A stretch of DNA of 55,265 bases from a virus. The translations under genes and the position numbers were made by a program. The stretch is taken from IMG/VR virus record IMGVR_UViG_3300037508_001536, positions 1-55,265 of that record; one strand, given 5' to 3'. The notes below the pieces were generated by a model. The model did no database searches. It had not been told where the DNA came from and worked only from the letters and a program-made list of their open reading frames with translations. Shown in pieces: positions 27,367 through 35,491 of this stretch. Numbering within the stretch: position 1 is the stretch's first letter; each line of letters begins with the position of its first letter.

Positions 27367-29370
27367 TTAATGGTCCCTAAAATCTCTTGTTATTGAAAGT
27401 TGCTGATATGTCCAGCTAACATTTCTAGAATACTTTCCAGCAGTAGGATTCCATGTTTCACTATCCTGAGATGTATACACCAAACCTTCTGTCTGTATTG
27501 GTTCATTAGTCAAGAAATTACTTGGAGAATATGGTCTATGTGCCTCTATAATTTGTTCGATAGTTTGAAAAAGATAGCCAGTTTTATGCATAGGACATAG
27601 TGGGCTATTAATAGATAATTGATTAATTCCTGTTATTGGCATTATTCCTATTTCTACACTAACTGTTTTTTTAGGTAAAGATCTTCCGGTTCTTTGTATT
27701 ATTGGGCCCAAAGCTCTACCTATAATATTTAATTCTGTGGTACTATCTATAGGATTATCATAATTAACACTAATATTTTCGCTAATTACGCCACTAATAA
27801 TTGTTAAGCGACTACTATATTCATAACTATAATTAATCGTTCCTTTCCTCGGATCGTGTCCTTCGCTTGTATTTACGGGAATTGTGCTTAATAATGTTTC
27901 TTGACTATATATAGGATTATTAGGAACTGTTGGAGGATTTGTAGGATAAGATGGAGTATAGGTCATCGTTCTATCTGCACTATTAACAGCTAGACATGCT
28001 CTCCTATAAAGCATCGGCTTAATATGTTCTAGCCAAGCATTACGAGCATTGTCATATTTTGTACCAGATATAGACTGCGACGCTAAAGCAGAGTTTGATT
28101 GTCCAAAAGTGGTGGCTGTTGTATCTAGAGAATTATAGGTAGTTCCATAATTTTGTCCATTAACAGCATAGTTATCTAGTCTTAGTACAGAATTTATATC
28201 TCCGCCGTTGCCAGTGCCGCTAACTAAAACGCCACTATTTGTCATTAATCCGTGATTTGATATTACCAATCCAACTATAGTACCAGCTACTCTTACTGTT
28301 CTAACATAGTCTTCTCCTGTGGATGTTTCTAAAGTGTAAGTTTCGGTATATGGGATACCGCTGGGCATTGCTAGCCAAGTATCATTAATCTCGTATGTAC
28401 CATTATATATATCAATATTAATTGTTCTATTATGATTAAAAGCAAATAAATTTTGATCAAAAGGATTTTTAAAATATGGAGAACTATTATTTGTTATATC
28501 CGATGTTTGAAAACTCTTTTTTGCCATATTCTCAACCCATGTTTTGGCAAAAACATATGGTTTTGTATTTTCATTATATAGATTTGACCTAGATATTTTC
28601 CCGGCTGGATCATTTGGTCTGACAGATCCTTTGGCGGATAGTCTTCTAGTTATACGAAACTGCGGAATATTAGTAATTTGCAAAGAATTTGTTTCTGATG
28701 ATGGTCCTCCGGGAGTGCTAAACGAATTTGGTCCGGCTCCTTGTGGTCTGTTAAGCTTAGGATTACTATACTCATATTTTCCTGTAACAGATCTGGTGAA
28801 ATTTGTGTATGTGCTGTCGTCTAAAGGCTCAATATTCCATGTGTCCTGTCTTTCTGTCACAAATGCTTCTATTGCATCGTCTCCGCTTCCGCTCCACAAT
28901 CTTTCTGATCCTTCCAAAGTGATTGTATAGTCGGCGGTTTGCGCCCAATTATCTTCTGTATTATTAATTTGTATATCTCGTACTCTTAATCCGCTTATTT
29001 CATGCAATATTGAAGAACCGCACTTAAATTTCAGAACGCCATACGGTTCGTCTGTAAAAATTTTTCTCAATCCACTAACACCAGCTATAATACCACTAAA
29101 TCCTGGCATTGCTTTGTCGGCATCTACACCACCGATATTTTGGCCTTCTGGCCACCTAAGAATTTTACCAGCAAGATTTATATTTGTTGTTACACTTTCG
29201 GCTAGATCATTACCATTATTATTAAAGCTGTAAGTAATATCAACAACAGGAACTGGTCCAGTTATATTATGAATATCGGTTCCGTTATAATTTACTACGA
29301 TTTTAGGTGTATTTCCAACACTCTGAGTAGTAAAATTATTTTGTTGTAAATTTAATTGATTATATAACAT
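27367..29370 (-). CDS. predicted tail structural protein (distal tail/tip)
   Basis: A 667-residue, beta-rich protein directly upstream of the 2240-residue gene (one-base gap), so the two are probably co-translated. Patterns such as VVDITYSFNNNGNDLAESVT, ISGLRVRDIQINN and ADYTITLEGSERLW alternate strands as in phage tail tube and distal tail domains. The C-terminal part has GRSLPKKTVSVEIGIMP and ends NVSWTYQQLSITRDFRDH. There are no catalytic motifs. No ribosome-binding site is evident before its ATG. The name reflects location and fold-like pattern only. Confidence 0.6.
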   Translation of the reverse strand: MLYNQLNLQQNNFTTQSVGNTPKIVVNYNGTDIHNITGPVPVVDITYSFNNNGNDLAESVTTNINLAGKILRWPEGQNIGGVDADKAMPGFSGIIAGVSGLRKIFTDEPYGVLKFKCGSSILHEISGLRVRDIQINNTEDNWAQTADYTITLEGSERLWSGSGDDAIEAFVTERQDTWNIEPLDDSTYTNFTRSVTGKYEYSNPKLNRPQGAGPNSFSTPGGPSSETNSLQITNIPQFRITRRLSAKGSVRPNDPAGKISRSNLYNENTKPYVFAKTWVENMAKKSFQTSDITNNSSPYFKNPFDQNLFAFNHNRTINIDIYNGTYEINDTWLAMPSGIPYTETYTLETSTGEDYVRTVRVAGTIVGLVISNHGLMTNSGVLVSGTGNGGDINSVLRLDNYAVNGQNYGTTYNSLDTTATTFGQSNSALASQSISGTKYDNARNAWLEHIKPMLYRRACLAVNSADRTMTYTPSYPTNPPTVPNNPIYSQETLLSTIPVNTSEGHDPRKGTINYSYEYSSRLTIISGVISENISVNYDNPIDSTTELNIIGRALGPIIQRTGRSLPKKTVSVEIGIMPITGINQLSINSPLCPMHKTGYLFQTIEQIIEAHRPYSPSNFLTNEPIQTEGLVYTSQDSETWNPTAGKYSRNVSWTYQQLSITRDFRDH

Positions 29371-29376
29371 TACTTA

Positions 29377-31245
29377 TTAAATATTTCTTGTCCTAAATAC
29401 ATTGTATGTATGTCTTGACCCTCCAGTTTCGATGCGTGGAACTGGCGCGTATGCTATGTATTTATTAAGTGACGAATTAAATAATATCTGTTTAACTTTT
29501 CCGTCTGTATTTTCTGTAAATGTTGACGGAATTGGAGTATTATAATTCGACATTCTAACTGTTGAACCATTTTTTACATAACACAAATCGAACGAAGATA
29601 CTATTACAAAACTATCACTACTACCCACGGTATCTAACAAAATAAAATTATCTGTGAAACGTTTTTTAATATACAAAGATCCTTCTACACTAACAAGTAT
29701 TGCTGTTTCCTGGAAACTCGTCACCGAAAAATGTTTGATCGATCCAAAGTTTCTGCTACCATTAAAAGATTGTGTATATGTCTTTTGTATAGTCCATGCT
29801 ATAGTATTATTTGTAATAGAGCCCGCAAGCAAGTACATAGCTGATCCCGCGGACCCAACCACCATAGTTACTGTACTAGGTGATATTTTATGTATACTAA
29901 TATGAGTCCAGATCGTGTTTAAGGCATTAAGATCAGATATAGGAGTCCATGTGTCACCAAAATCTGTACTATAATACATATTTTTAAGATTACCATCACA
30001 AGCCACCAACACAGACAAATCTTCGCTACTATCAAATAGCGATATTGCATTAGGCGTAGATTGTGAACTGATCGCACTCCAATTATTACCACCATTTGTG
30101 CTTTTATATAGTGTTTGATTGCCTAGCGCTATATTAATAGTATTATTAGTATTAGATTTAATTATTTTATAGTCAAGTTTTTCTGATTGGATAGAGCCTC
30201 TAAGAACACTAATATTATTATTGCTAAGATTTATTTTTAGTAATCTACCAGCTTGTGAATTAGCATCTGGTGAAAGGATCTTGGTATATGTAGCCCGAGC
30301 ATAGTCAGGGGGGGCACACATCTCATCATACTCAAAGCTTAGATCATAAATTCGTGACAAATCAAAAGATACGGTTCCGTCCGAAGAAGTCAAAGGGTAG
30401 TATCCGGGACCACCATCACAAGTCTCAAATACATCTAGTTTCTGTGAAATTAATATTACATTCTCATTATTTAATATCAAATTATTTGTTGCCTCATATC
30501 CTGAACAAGGAAAAACTAAAGATGCTAGATAACCGAAGGTTATCTGACCACAGCCTTCGATAACTTGCGATGGAGCATCATATCTTCGTGCTTGTAACAA
30601 ATCATAATTTTGTAAATTTTGTTCTAATATTGGAATATTAGTCCATTCTAGGAAATTCCTAGAAGGAGTAATAGTAGGTGTTGGAGATTTAGTTGGTGAT
30701 AAAGATGGAGTAAAATTAGGAGTTAGTGTTGGTGTTAGGGTTACTGTTGCTGAATTAGTAAAATTAGGAGTATTCGTCGGAGTAATTGTAGAAGTAGCCG
30801 TTGCGGTTAATGTTGGAGTTGCTGTTAGTGTTGTAGTAATAGTTGGAGTGATGGTTGGAGTGGATGTAATTGTTGGTGTTAATGTGGTCGCTTTTGTTGG
30901 AGTAGCAGTTGGAGATATGGTTGCTGTTGCGCTAGGTATTGGAGCGTCACAATCACTAAATCCTGGACAAGTAATAAAATTACTATAAGTTAAACTATTA
31001 TTATCGGTTAAATCAAAAACATTAACTTCTAGTAAAACATTATTAATTCTACTGTCTTTAGTCAATAAAACAAAAGCATTTTGAGTATCTCTACTACTTC
31101 TAAAATTAAATAGATATTTATCTAATTTAGCCTCATACTGATTTCTACCATAGTGTAATCTGTATATTACTTGGTAATCATGACAGTTTATAAGATTTTT
31201 TAATTGAACTTTAATTATATCTGTAGTATATATTATTTCGCTCAT
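29377..31245 (-). CDS. Asp-box (BNR-like) tail protein with a Thr/Pro-rich linker
   Basis: A 622-residue protein. Residues 1-100 form a beta-rich attachment-like domain. About 103-200 is a mucin-like Thr/Pro/Ser linker of repeated T-P-T units. The C-terminal part from about 200 contains two Asp-boxes, STNGGNNW (near 378) and STDFGDTW (near 424), spaced as in sialidase/VPS10-type beta-propellers. Such propellers in phages bind or cut glycans at the host surface; no catalytic Arg triad or Asp pair could be assigned, so binding is more likely than cleavage. A good ribosome-binding site, GAGGATATAATG, precedes the start. Homopolymeric T-P linkers of this kind usually space a receptor-binding head away from the tail. 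Confidence 0.68.
   Translation of the reverse strand: MSEIIYTTDIIKVQLKNLINCHDYQVIYRLHYGRNQYEAKLDKYLFNFRSSRDTQNAFVLLTKDSRINNVLLEVNVFDLTDNNSLTYSNFITCPGFSDCDAPIPSATATISPTATPTKATTLTPTITSTPTITPTITTTLTATPTLTATATSTITPTNTPNFTNSATVTLTPTLTPNFTPSLSPTKSPTPTITPSRNFLEWTNIPILEQNLQNYDLLQARRYDAPSQVIEGCGQITFGYLASLVFPCSGYEATNNLILNNENVILISQKLDVFETCDGGPGYYPLTSSDGTVSFDLSRIYDLSFEYDEMCAPPDYARATYTKILSPDANSQAGRLLKINLSNNNISVLRGSIQSEKLDYKIIKSNTNNTINIALGNQTLYKSTNGGNNWSAISSQSTPNAISLFDSSEDLSVLVACDGNLKNMYYSTDFGDTWTPISDLNALNTIWTHISIHKISPSTVTMVVGSAGSAMYLLAGSITNNTIAWTIQKTYTQSFNGSRNFGSIKHFSVTSFQETAILVSVEGSLYIKKRFTDNFILLDTVGSSDSFVIVSSFDLCYVKNGSTVRMSNYNTPIPSTFTENTDGKVKQILFNSSLNKYIAYAPVPRIETGGSRHTYNVFRTRNI
30660..30936 (-). repeat. 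Thr/Pro-rich low-complexity repeat coding for a linker
   Basis: About 90 codons of imperfect T-P-T/T-x-T-P units within the Asp-box protein. Repeats vary in codon use and register, so they are degenerate rather than recent copies. Confidence 0.85.
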
Positions 31246-31257
31246 TATATCCTCGTC

Positions 31258-32766
31258 TTATGAAGCGCAGCTATCAGTTCTACAAACCAGTCCTATACTA
31301 TCGTATGTTTTTATATTAGTATTAGAATGTATTAGTTCAAAGGTCAATAGTGTCTGAGCATAATCGGTTAAGTTTGTGCTCATAATAGTATTCACTTTTC
31401 CTACTCCTCCACTACCAAAATAAATTTCTCCTGTGCTAGGACTAAAAACCAGAAAAACAGTACCGGTTGATGGAGTACTGCTAAAACTATATGTATATCT
31501 ATCGCCAGGAATAGCATTATTAATATTAACACTTAAAAACTTTTGACCTTGACAACATCCAGAGGGCAATTCTATCAAAGGCGATCCACTAAATAATGCA
31601 CTAGCATATTTGATACATGGTAAGCAATCATCGCATTCTATTATTCCTTGCTTGCTAGCTATTATCTCTCCGCATTCAGAAGTTAACTTTAATTTTAAAT
31701 TAGTATATAATTTTTTTTGATTAAAGTCTTTTTCCGCTAAAGTATCCAAAGAATATGGTAATAAATTTTGTGTGCCGCTAGGACAGTTGCCGGATGGATA
31801 ACAAAACATTAACTGAGTAGATATTGTTTGTTGCGCCGTTTCATTGGTAGATTCTGGCATCAAAAAAGTTCCAGAAATAGGCTTGAGTATAGTCGGCCAA
31901 TTACTATCTTCACACTCAAAAAGATAATTATAAGACTTACCAGGAGATAAATCGTATGCTATAGTATTAAGATTAATAATATTGCCAGTATTGGATGTTA
32001 AAGAAATTTTACTAGGAAAATCAACTCTAGGTTTAGGTAAACAATTTTTACAATGAACTAATACATTATTACTAAATATTTTTTCATTATTACAAGCATC
32101 AGGACTAATTGATAATTCAAGATTAATATAAATATTATTTTTGTCATTAAATAATGGTGGCGTAAAATTCAAAATATTAGAACCATTACAACAACCACTA
32201 TTAGAACAAAATTTTAATTTATGTCTCAAAGTATAAGAGTCGTTATTTGCAACAAAAGATCCTCCTGTTGGAGTTATCATATATGCTGGCCAATTTGATC
32301 CTATGCTTTTTATGCTATAATTATATATTGAATGAGTTTCTAATCCATTAAATGCCGTTGTAAAATCCACAGTTGATTTATCTGTTAAAATTGTTTGCTC
32401 AGGAGATATTACTATATCTATATTAGGTAAACAATTATTACATTTAACTAATTCTGTAGAAGATAAAGTAACATAATTATCGCTTAAGCTTATAACTCTA
32501 GCAACAACATTAGTAAAAATTTCTTCGTCCTCAAAACCGCATGATGATAAATTATACGGCAAAACATTTTGGTTATGAACCGATCCTGTTGTTGGTAAAA
32601 AACTAATACTAGTATTAATACTAGCTGTTTTACTCGAAGCAGTAAATAATCCGCTCATAGGTGTTGCTATAGCTGGCCAGTTTCCTCCAAGACCAACAAT
32701 TTCATATCGGTAGTCTTCTCTTTTAATTAAGCCACTAACAGGAATAGAAATGTGGAAATTATTCAT
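31258..32766 (-). CDS. tail protein built of Cys-containing Ig-like repeats (three clear copies plus one degenerate)
   Basis: A 502-residue protein made of about 130-residue units. Each unit has Y-x-Y-x...NWP-x4-P-x-SG (GGNWPAIATPMSGLF, SNWPAYMITPTGGSF, DSNWPTILKPISGTF), usually a central FC-x-x-SG-x-C motif (FCSNSGCC, FCYPSGNC) and an end motif C-x-x-CLP (CNNCLP, CKNCLP, CDDCLP). A fourth unit is degenerate (TYSFSSTPSTGTVF). These look like small beta-sandwich domains with possible disulfides or metal sites. AGGGA lies before the ATG. The upstream gene carries two more copies and stops exactly at a C-x-x-CL, so the two genes may once have been one. It is probably a fibre or decoration protein; no enzyme motif is present. 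Confidence 0.62.
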   Translation of the reverse strand: MNNFHISIPVSGLIKREDYRYEIVGLGGNWPAIATPMSGLFTASSKTASINTSISFLPTTGSVHNQNVLPYNLSSCGFEDEEIFTNVVARVISLSDNYVTLSSTELVKCNNCLPNIDIVISPEQTILTDKSTVDFTTAFNGLETHSIYNYSIKSIGSNWPAYMITPTGGSFVANNDSYTLRHKLKFCSNSGCCNGSNILNFTPPLFNDKNNIYINLELSISPDACNNEKIFSNNVLVHCKNCLPKPRVDFPSKISLTSNTGNIINLNTIAYDLSPGKSYNYLFECEDSNWPTILKPISGTFLMPESTNETAQQTISTQLMFCYPSGNCPSGTQNLLPYSLDTLAEKDFNQKKLYTNLKLKLTSECGEIIASKQGIIECDDCLPCIKYASALFSGSPLIELPSGCCQGQKFLSVNINNAIPGDRYTYSFSSTPSTGTVFLVFSPSTGEIYFGSGGVGKVNTIMSTNLTDYAQTLLTFELIHSNTNIKTYDSIGLVCRTDSCAS

Positions 32767-32776
32767 AATTTAATCC

Positions 32777-34018
32777 CTATAAGCAATCATTACAATATAT
32801 TGTGATTGGAGAACTATATACACTACTACTATTTTGGAATAAATAATATGGTTCAATACAAGTATTTGGACTAATCTTTAATACAAAAGAAGCATAGTAA
32901 GATTCAATAAATTTTGGATCAATACTATAGTCTAAAACAGAAGAATCTGTTTTTGGACATAATCCGGTTGTTGGACAAAAGAATAATTTTGACATGAGCG
33001 TAAAGTCTTCATTAGTTTGATATGATGTTATTACTCCGCTAATAGGGGTAATAAACATAACTGGCCAGTTGCTTCCTACGCTAACATATTCGTATGTATA
33101 ATTTTGAGTAGGTTCCAAATTAGAAATTATACCAGAAATATCCACAGTATTTGTAGAAGTAAGATTAATAACAGACTTGGGGTCACCTGATGGTTTGCTA
33201 GGATCATCAGTATATTTTAGATTTACACGAACTCGAGGTAAACAATCTTCACACTGTATAGTAAATGGACTGCTTCTAATAGGTAGTCCACTAAAAGATA
33301 TAGGTTTAACTTCTAGTTCTAGTGTACTATATAAATTTATTTCATTAAAGTTAGGACATCTATTTTTAATATTACCCATAACTATATCTGGATCGATTAC
33401 ACAAGAACAACAAGCTCCAGATGTTGCACAAAAAGATAATACAGAACTTAATTGTAATCCGCTTGATGATGGTCTTATAATACCGGATATTGGAGATACT
33501 GTAATTGGCCAATTAGCAGATAGTCCTTTGTACTCATAGGAATATGTTTCGTATTGTTGTAGTTGTCCTATCTCTGGTCGTATCACAACAGTATTTCCAG
33601 AATCTGATGTTAATAATATGTTTTCTATATCCGAAACAATTGGCGCTAAACTAGTATCTGTAAAGCCAGCCGCTGTTTCTCCTATTATTGGAACTACTAG
33701 AGGAATACTATCAAGATCTCTCACAATAACATAATATGATTGTTTTGAGTCTAATTGTGTTAAAGTACAATCTGGATGAGGTTGATATCCGACAGCAGTA
33801 TTACCTAAATCATCAACCAAACCTATTCTGCGAGTCCAAAATACTGGAATATCATCATTAATAGTTTGACTAGCATATATAGTATCTACAGATTGTATAA
33901 AAGCGTTATATTGAGATAATAATATTGGGTCTTCCAGTACCTCTGGAGGAGCATTTATTAGATCAAGAGGTTTGGATCCGGCATATGAAAAAATATAAAA
34001 TTGATTATTAATAATCAT
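32777..34018 (-). CDS. tail protein with N-terminal unique domain and two Cys-containing Ig-like repeats
   Basis: A 413-residue protein. Residues 1-130 are unlike its neighbour (IPVFWTRRIGLVDDLGNTAV, then YYVIVRDLDSIPLVVP). Two copies of the NWP/Cys repeat follow: SANWPITVSPISGII with FCATSGACCSC and CEDCLP, then GSNWPVMFITPISGVI with FCPTTGLC and a terminal CNDCL. The protein ends at that point, ten bases before the next gene, which opens with a further copy of the repeat in a different frame. A candidate extended -10 promoter lies upstream in the largest gap of the tail block. It is likely a fibre-associated structural protein. Confidence 0.6.
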   Translation of the reverse strand: MIINNQFYIFSYAGSKPLDLINAPPEVLEDPILLSQYNAFIQSVDTIYASQTINDDIPVFWTRRIGLVDDLGNTAVGYQPHPDCTLTQLDSKQSYYVIVRDLDSIPLVVPIIGETAAGFTDTSLAPIVSDIENILLTSDSGNTVVIRPEIGQLQQYETYSYEYKGLSANWPITVSPISGIIRPSSSGLQLSSVLSFCATSGACCSCVIDPDIVMGNIKNRCPNFNEINLYSTLELEVKPISFSGLPIRSSPFTIQCEDCLPRVRVNLKYTDDPSKPSGDPKSVINLTSTNTVDISGIISNLEPTQNYTYEYVSVGSNWPVMFITPISGVITSYQTNEDFTLMSKLFFCPTTGLCPKTDSSVLDYSIDPKFIESYYASFVLKISPNTCIEPYYLFQNSSSVYSSPITIYCNDCL

Positions 34019-34036
34019 ATTTAAGTCTCAGTAAGT

Positions 34037-34067
34037 ATTATATCAGTATATACACCATATTAGTCAT
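34037..34067 (-). promoter_or_regulatory. possible internal promoter before the 413-residue tail gene
   Basis: On the minus strand TGATATAAT (34045-34037) is an extended -10 box. ATGACT at 34067-34062 is a poor -35 with a 19-base spacer. It lies in the 49-base gap after the 294-residue gene, the longest gap in the tail block. It is weak because AT-rich DNA yields such matches by chance. Confidence 0.3.
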
Positions 34068-34952
34068 TTATGAAATGTTCACTAAACATTGCGAAGAATT
34101 TATTACCCTGCCAAGCCCATAAACTTCCGAAACAGACGGAATAGGGGCTGAAGAATCTTTGCTAATAAGAACACTTAAATTCTTAATTGGTAAATAAATT
34201 TCTATACTATCATCTAGCGTATTATTTCTAACAAATTTAATTACAGTTTGTTCGTCATATAGTTGTGACCAGTTATTGTCTTTATTTAGTCTTATGTATG
34301 TTGTTTGAACAGACTTATTATTTAGTTGCTCGCTATTTGCACATGTGAGCGTTCTAGAAAATTTATATATTGAAGATATTTGATTAGGTATAAAAGATGC
34401 TGGTTCTGATAATTCTATATCCGATGATCGACCTATAATAAAACTTCTGATAACAAGATTTTTATCTTCTGGTATACCAGGTCCCTTTACAGACATGCCC
34501 AATGTTAAAGAGTTACTAGCATTTGCATCGTCCATTCTTAGTACAGATCCGCCGTTAGGTCCTATGCCATCTGCGGAAGTGTTTGAAACAAATCTTCCTT
34601 TGAAACTAAATTCTGAAACAGGAGAGCATATAACTAATAAATAATCATTATATATAATTGTATTATATTGATCTCTAACAATAGCTTGTATTAATGATTG
34701 CGTTTCAAAATTATGGCTAGCTTTAATTTTTACATTTACTGTTGGAGAAAAATTTTTGTTTTTTACTATGCTATATATTGGATTATTCGGTATAAAAGTA
34801 ACAGTTGGCGGAGACAATGTTGGAAGAACAGATGCTACTTTAAAATCTATTATATAGATATCTTTATTTGGTAATGATGCTGGTACCGGCGGAAATATTA
34901 ACAATATTCCCGATTCTCCATCTGTTAGACTAAAATTTCTGATATTTATCAT
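34068..34952 (-). CDS. beta-rich tail/fibre-associated protein, unknown
   Basis: A 294-residue protein if started at the ATG at 34952, which makes an ATGA overlap with the upstream stop, as at several other junctions. An in-frame ATG at 34970 would give 300 residues but has no ribosome-binding site. The middle contains SLTLGMSVKGPGIPEDKN followed by SSDIELSEPAS, a strand-turn pattern often seen in fibre proteins. The first half (NVKIKASHNFETQSLIQAIV, then YLLVICSP) resembles the Ig-like part of its neighbours. No catalytic motif is present. Confidence 0.55.
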   Translation of the reverse strand: MINIRNFSLTDGESGILLIFPPVPASLPNKDIYIIDFKVASVLPTLSPPTVTFIPNNPIYSIVKNKNFSPTVNVKIKASHNFETQSLIQAIVRDQYNTIIYNDYLLVICSPVSEFSFKGRFVSNTSADGIGPNGGSVLRMDDANASNSLTLGMSVKGPGIPEDKNLVIRSFIIGRSSDIELSEPASFIPNQISSIYKFSRTLTCANSEQLNNKSVQTTYIRLNKDNNWSQLYDEQTVIKFVRNNTLDDSIEIYLPIKNLSVLISKDSSAPIPSVSEVYGLGRVINSSQCLVNIS

Positions 34953-35491
34953 AGAGATGCTTCCAAACATTTAAGAGTTATAATTTGTTCAACTACAATA
35001 GCGCCATTCTGATCAGTAATAATAAACTTAAACATACTAATATTATTATAATTAGTATTTTTAATAGAAAAATTAATTGGTATTGTACATTTTCTTACGC
35101 TACGAACAACACCGTTTATAGTTTCCTGATATGTTTCAAATTTTGGATCGGATACCGATATTAGCTCTGTTGCAGAATTTTGAGTAAGCTCAACAAAACT
35201 AAAATTATATACATATGGTTCTGTTTTTAATTTGTCTACTTTAACAATAATATTATCACCAGCACAACAAAATCTATCAATATTACTAATACTTTGATTA
35301 TTATATTCGAAAGCTATAGTAGGGACAGGCTCGAAACATATCTTTTGCCCAATCCATTCGATTATGGAGCCATCGACTAATTTTGTATACAATTTACCAG
35401 TTTTACTATTTATAACTAATTCTCCGATAGCTATTTGATCCGGTGCTGGAAAACCTGTTCCTGTCTCATCTCTTTTTAATTGTAATCTCAT
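34949..35491 (-). CDS. small fibre protein with Mtd-N-like N-terminal domain
   Basis: A 180-residue protein starting in an ATGA overlap with the FN3 fibre gene. Residues 1-50 (LKRDETG...IAIGELVINSKTGKLYTK then DGSIIEWIG) match the short N-terminal domain common in phage tail fibres and in the Bordetella phage major tropism determinant, which attaches the fibre to the virion. Residues 60-180 form one Ig-like unit (FCCAGDNIIVKV then IFKFIITDQNG-like strands, ending KCLEASL) related in pattern to the Cys repeats of the downstream genes. The short length suggests an adaptor rather than a full fibre. Confidence 0.68.
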   Translation of the reverse strand: MRLQLKRDETGTGFPAPDQIAIGELVINSKTGKLYTKLVDGSIIEWIGQKICFEPVPTIAFEYNNQSISNIDRFCCAGDNIIVKVDKLKTEPYVYNFSFVELTQNSATELISVSDPKFETYQETINGVVRSVRKCTIPINFSIKNTNYNNISMFKFIITDQNGAIVVEQIITLKCLEASL

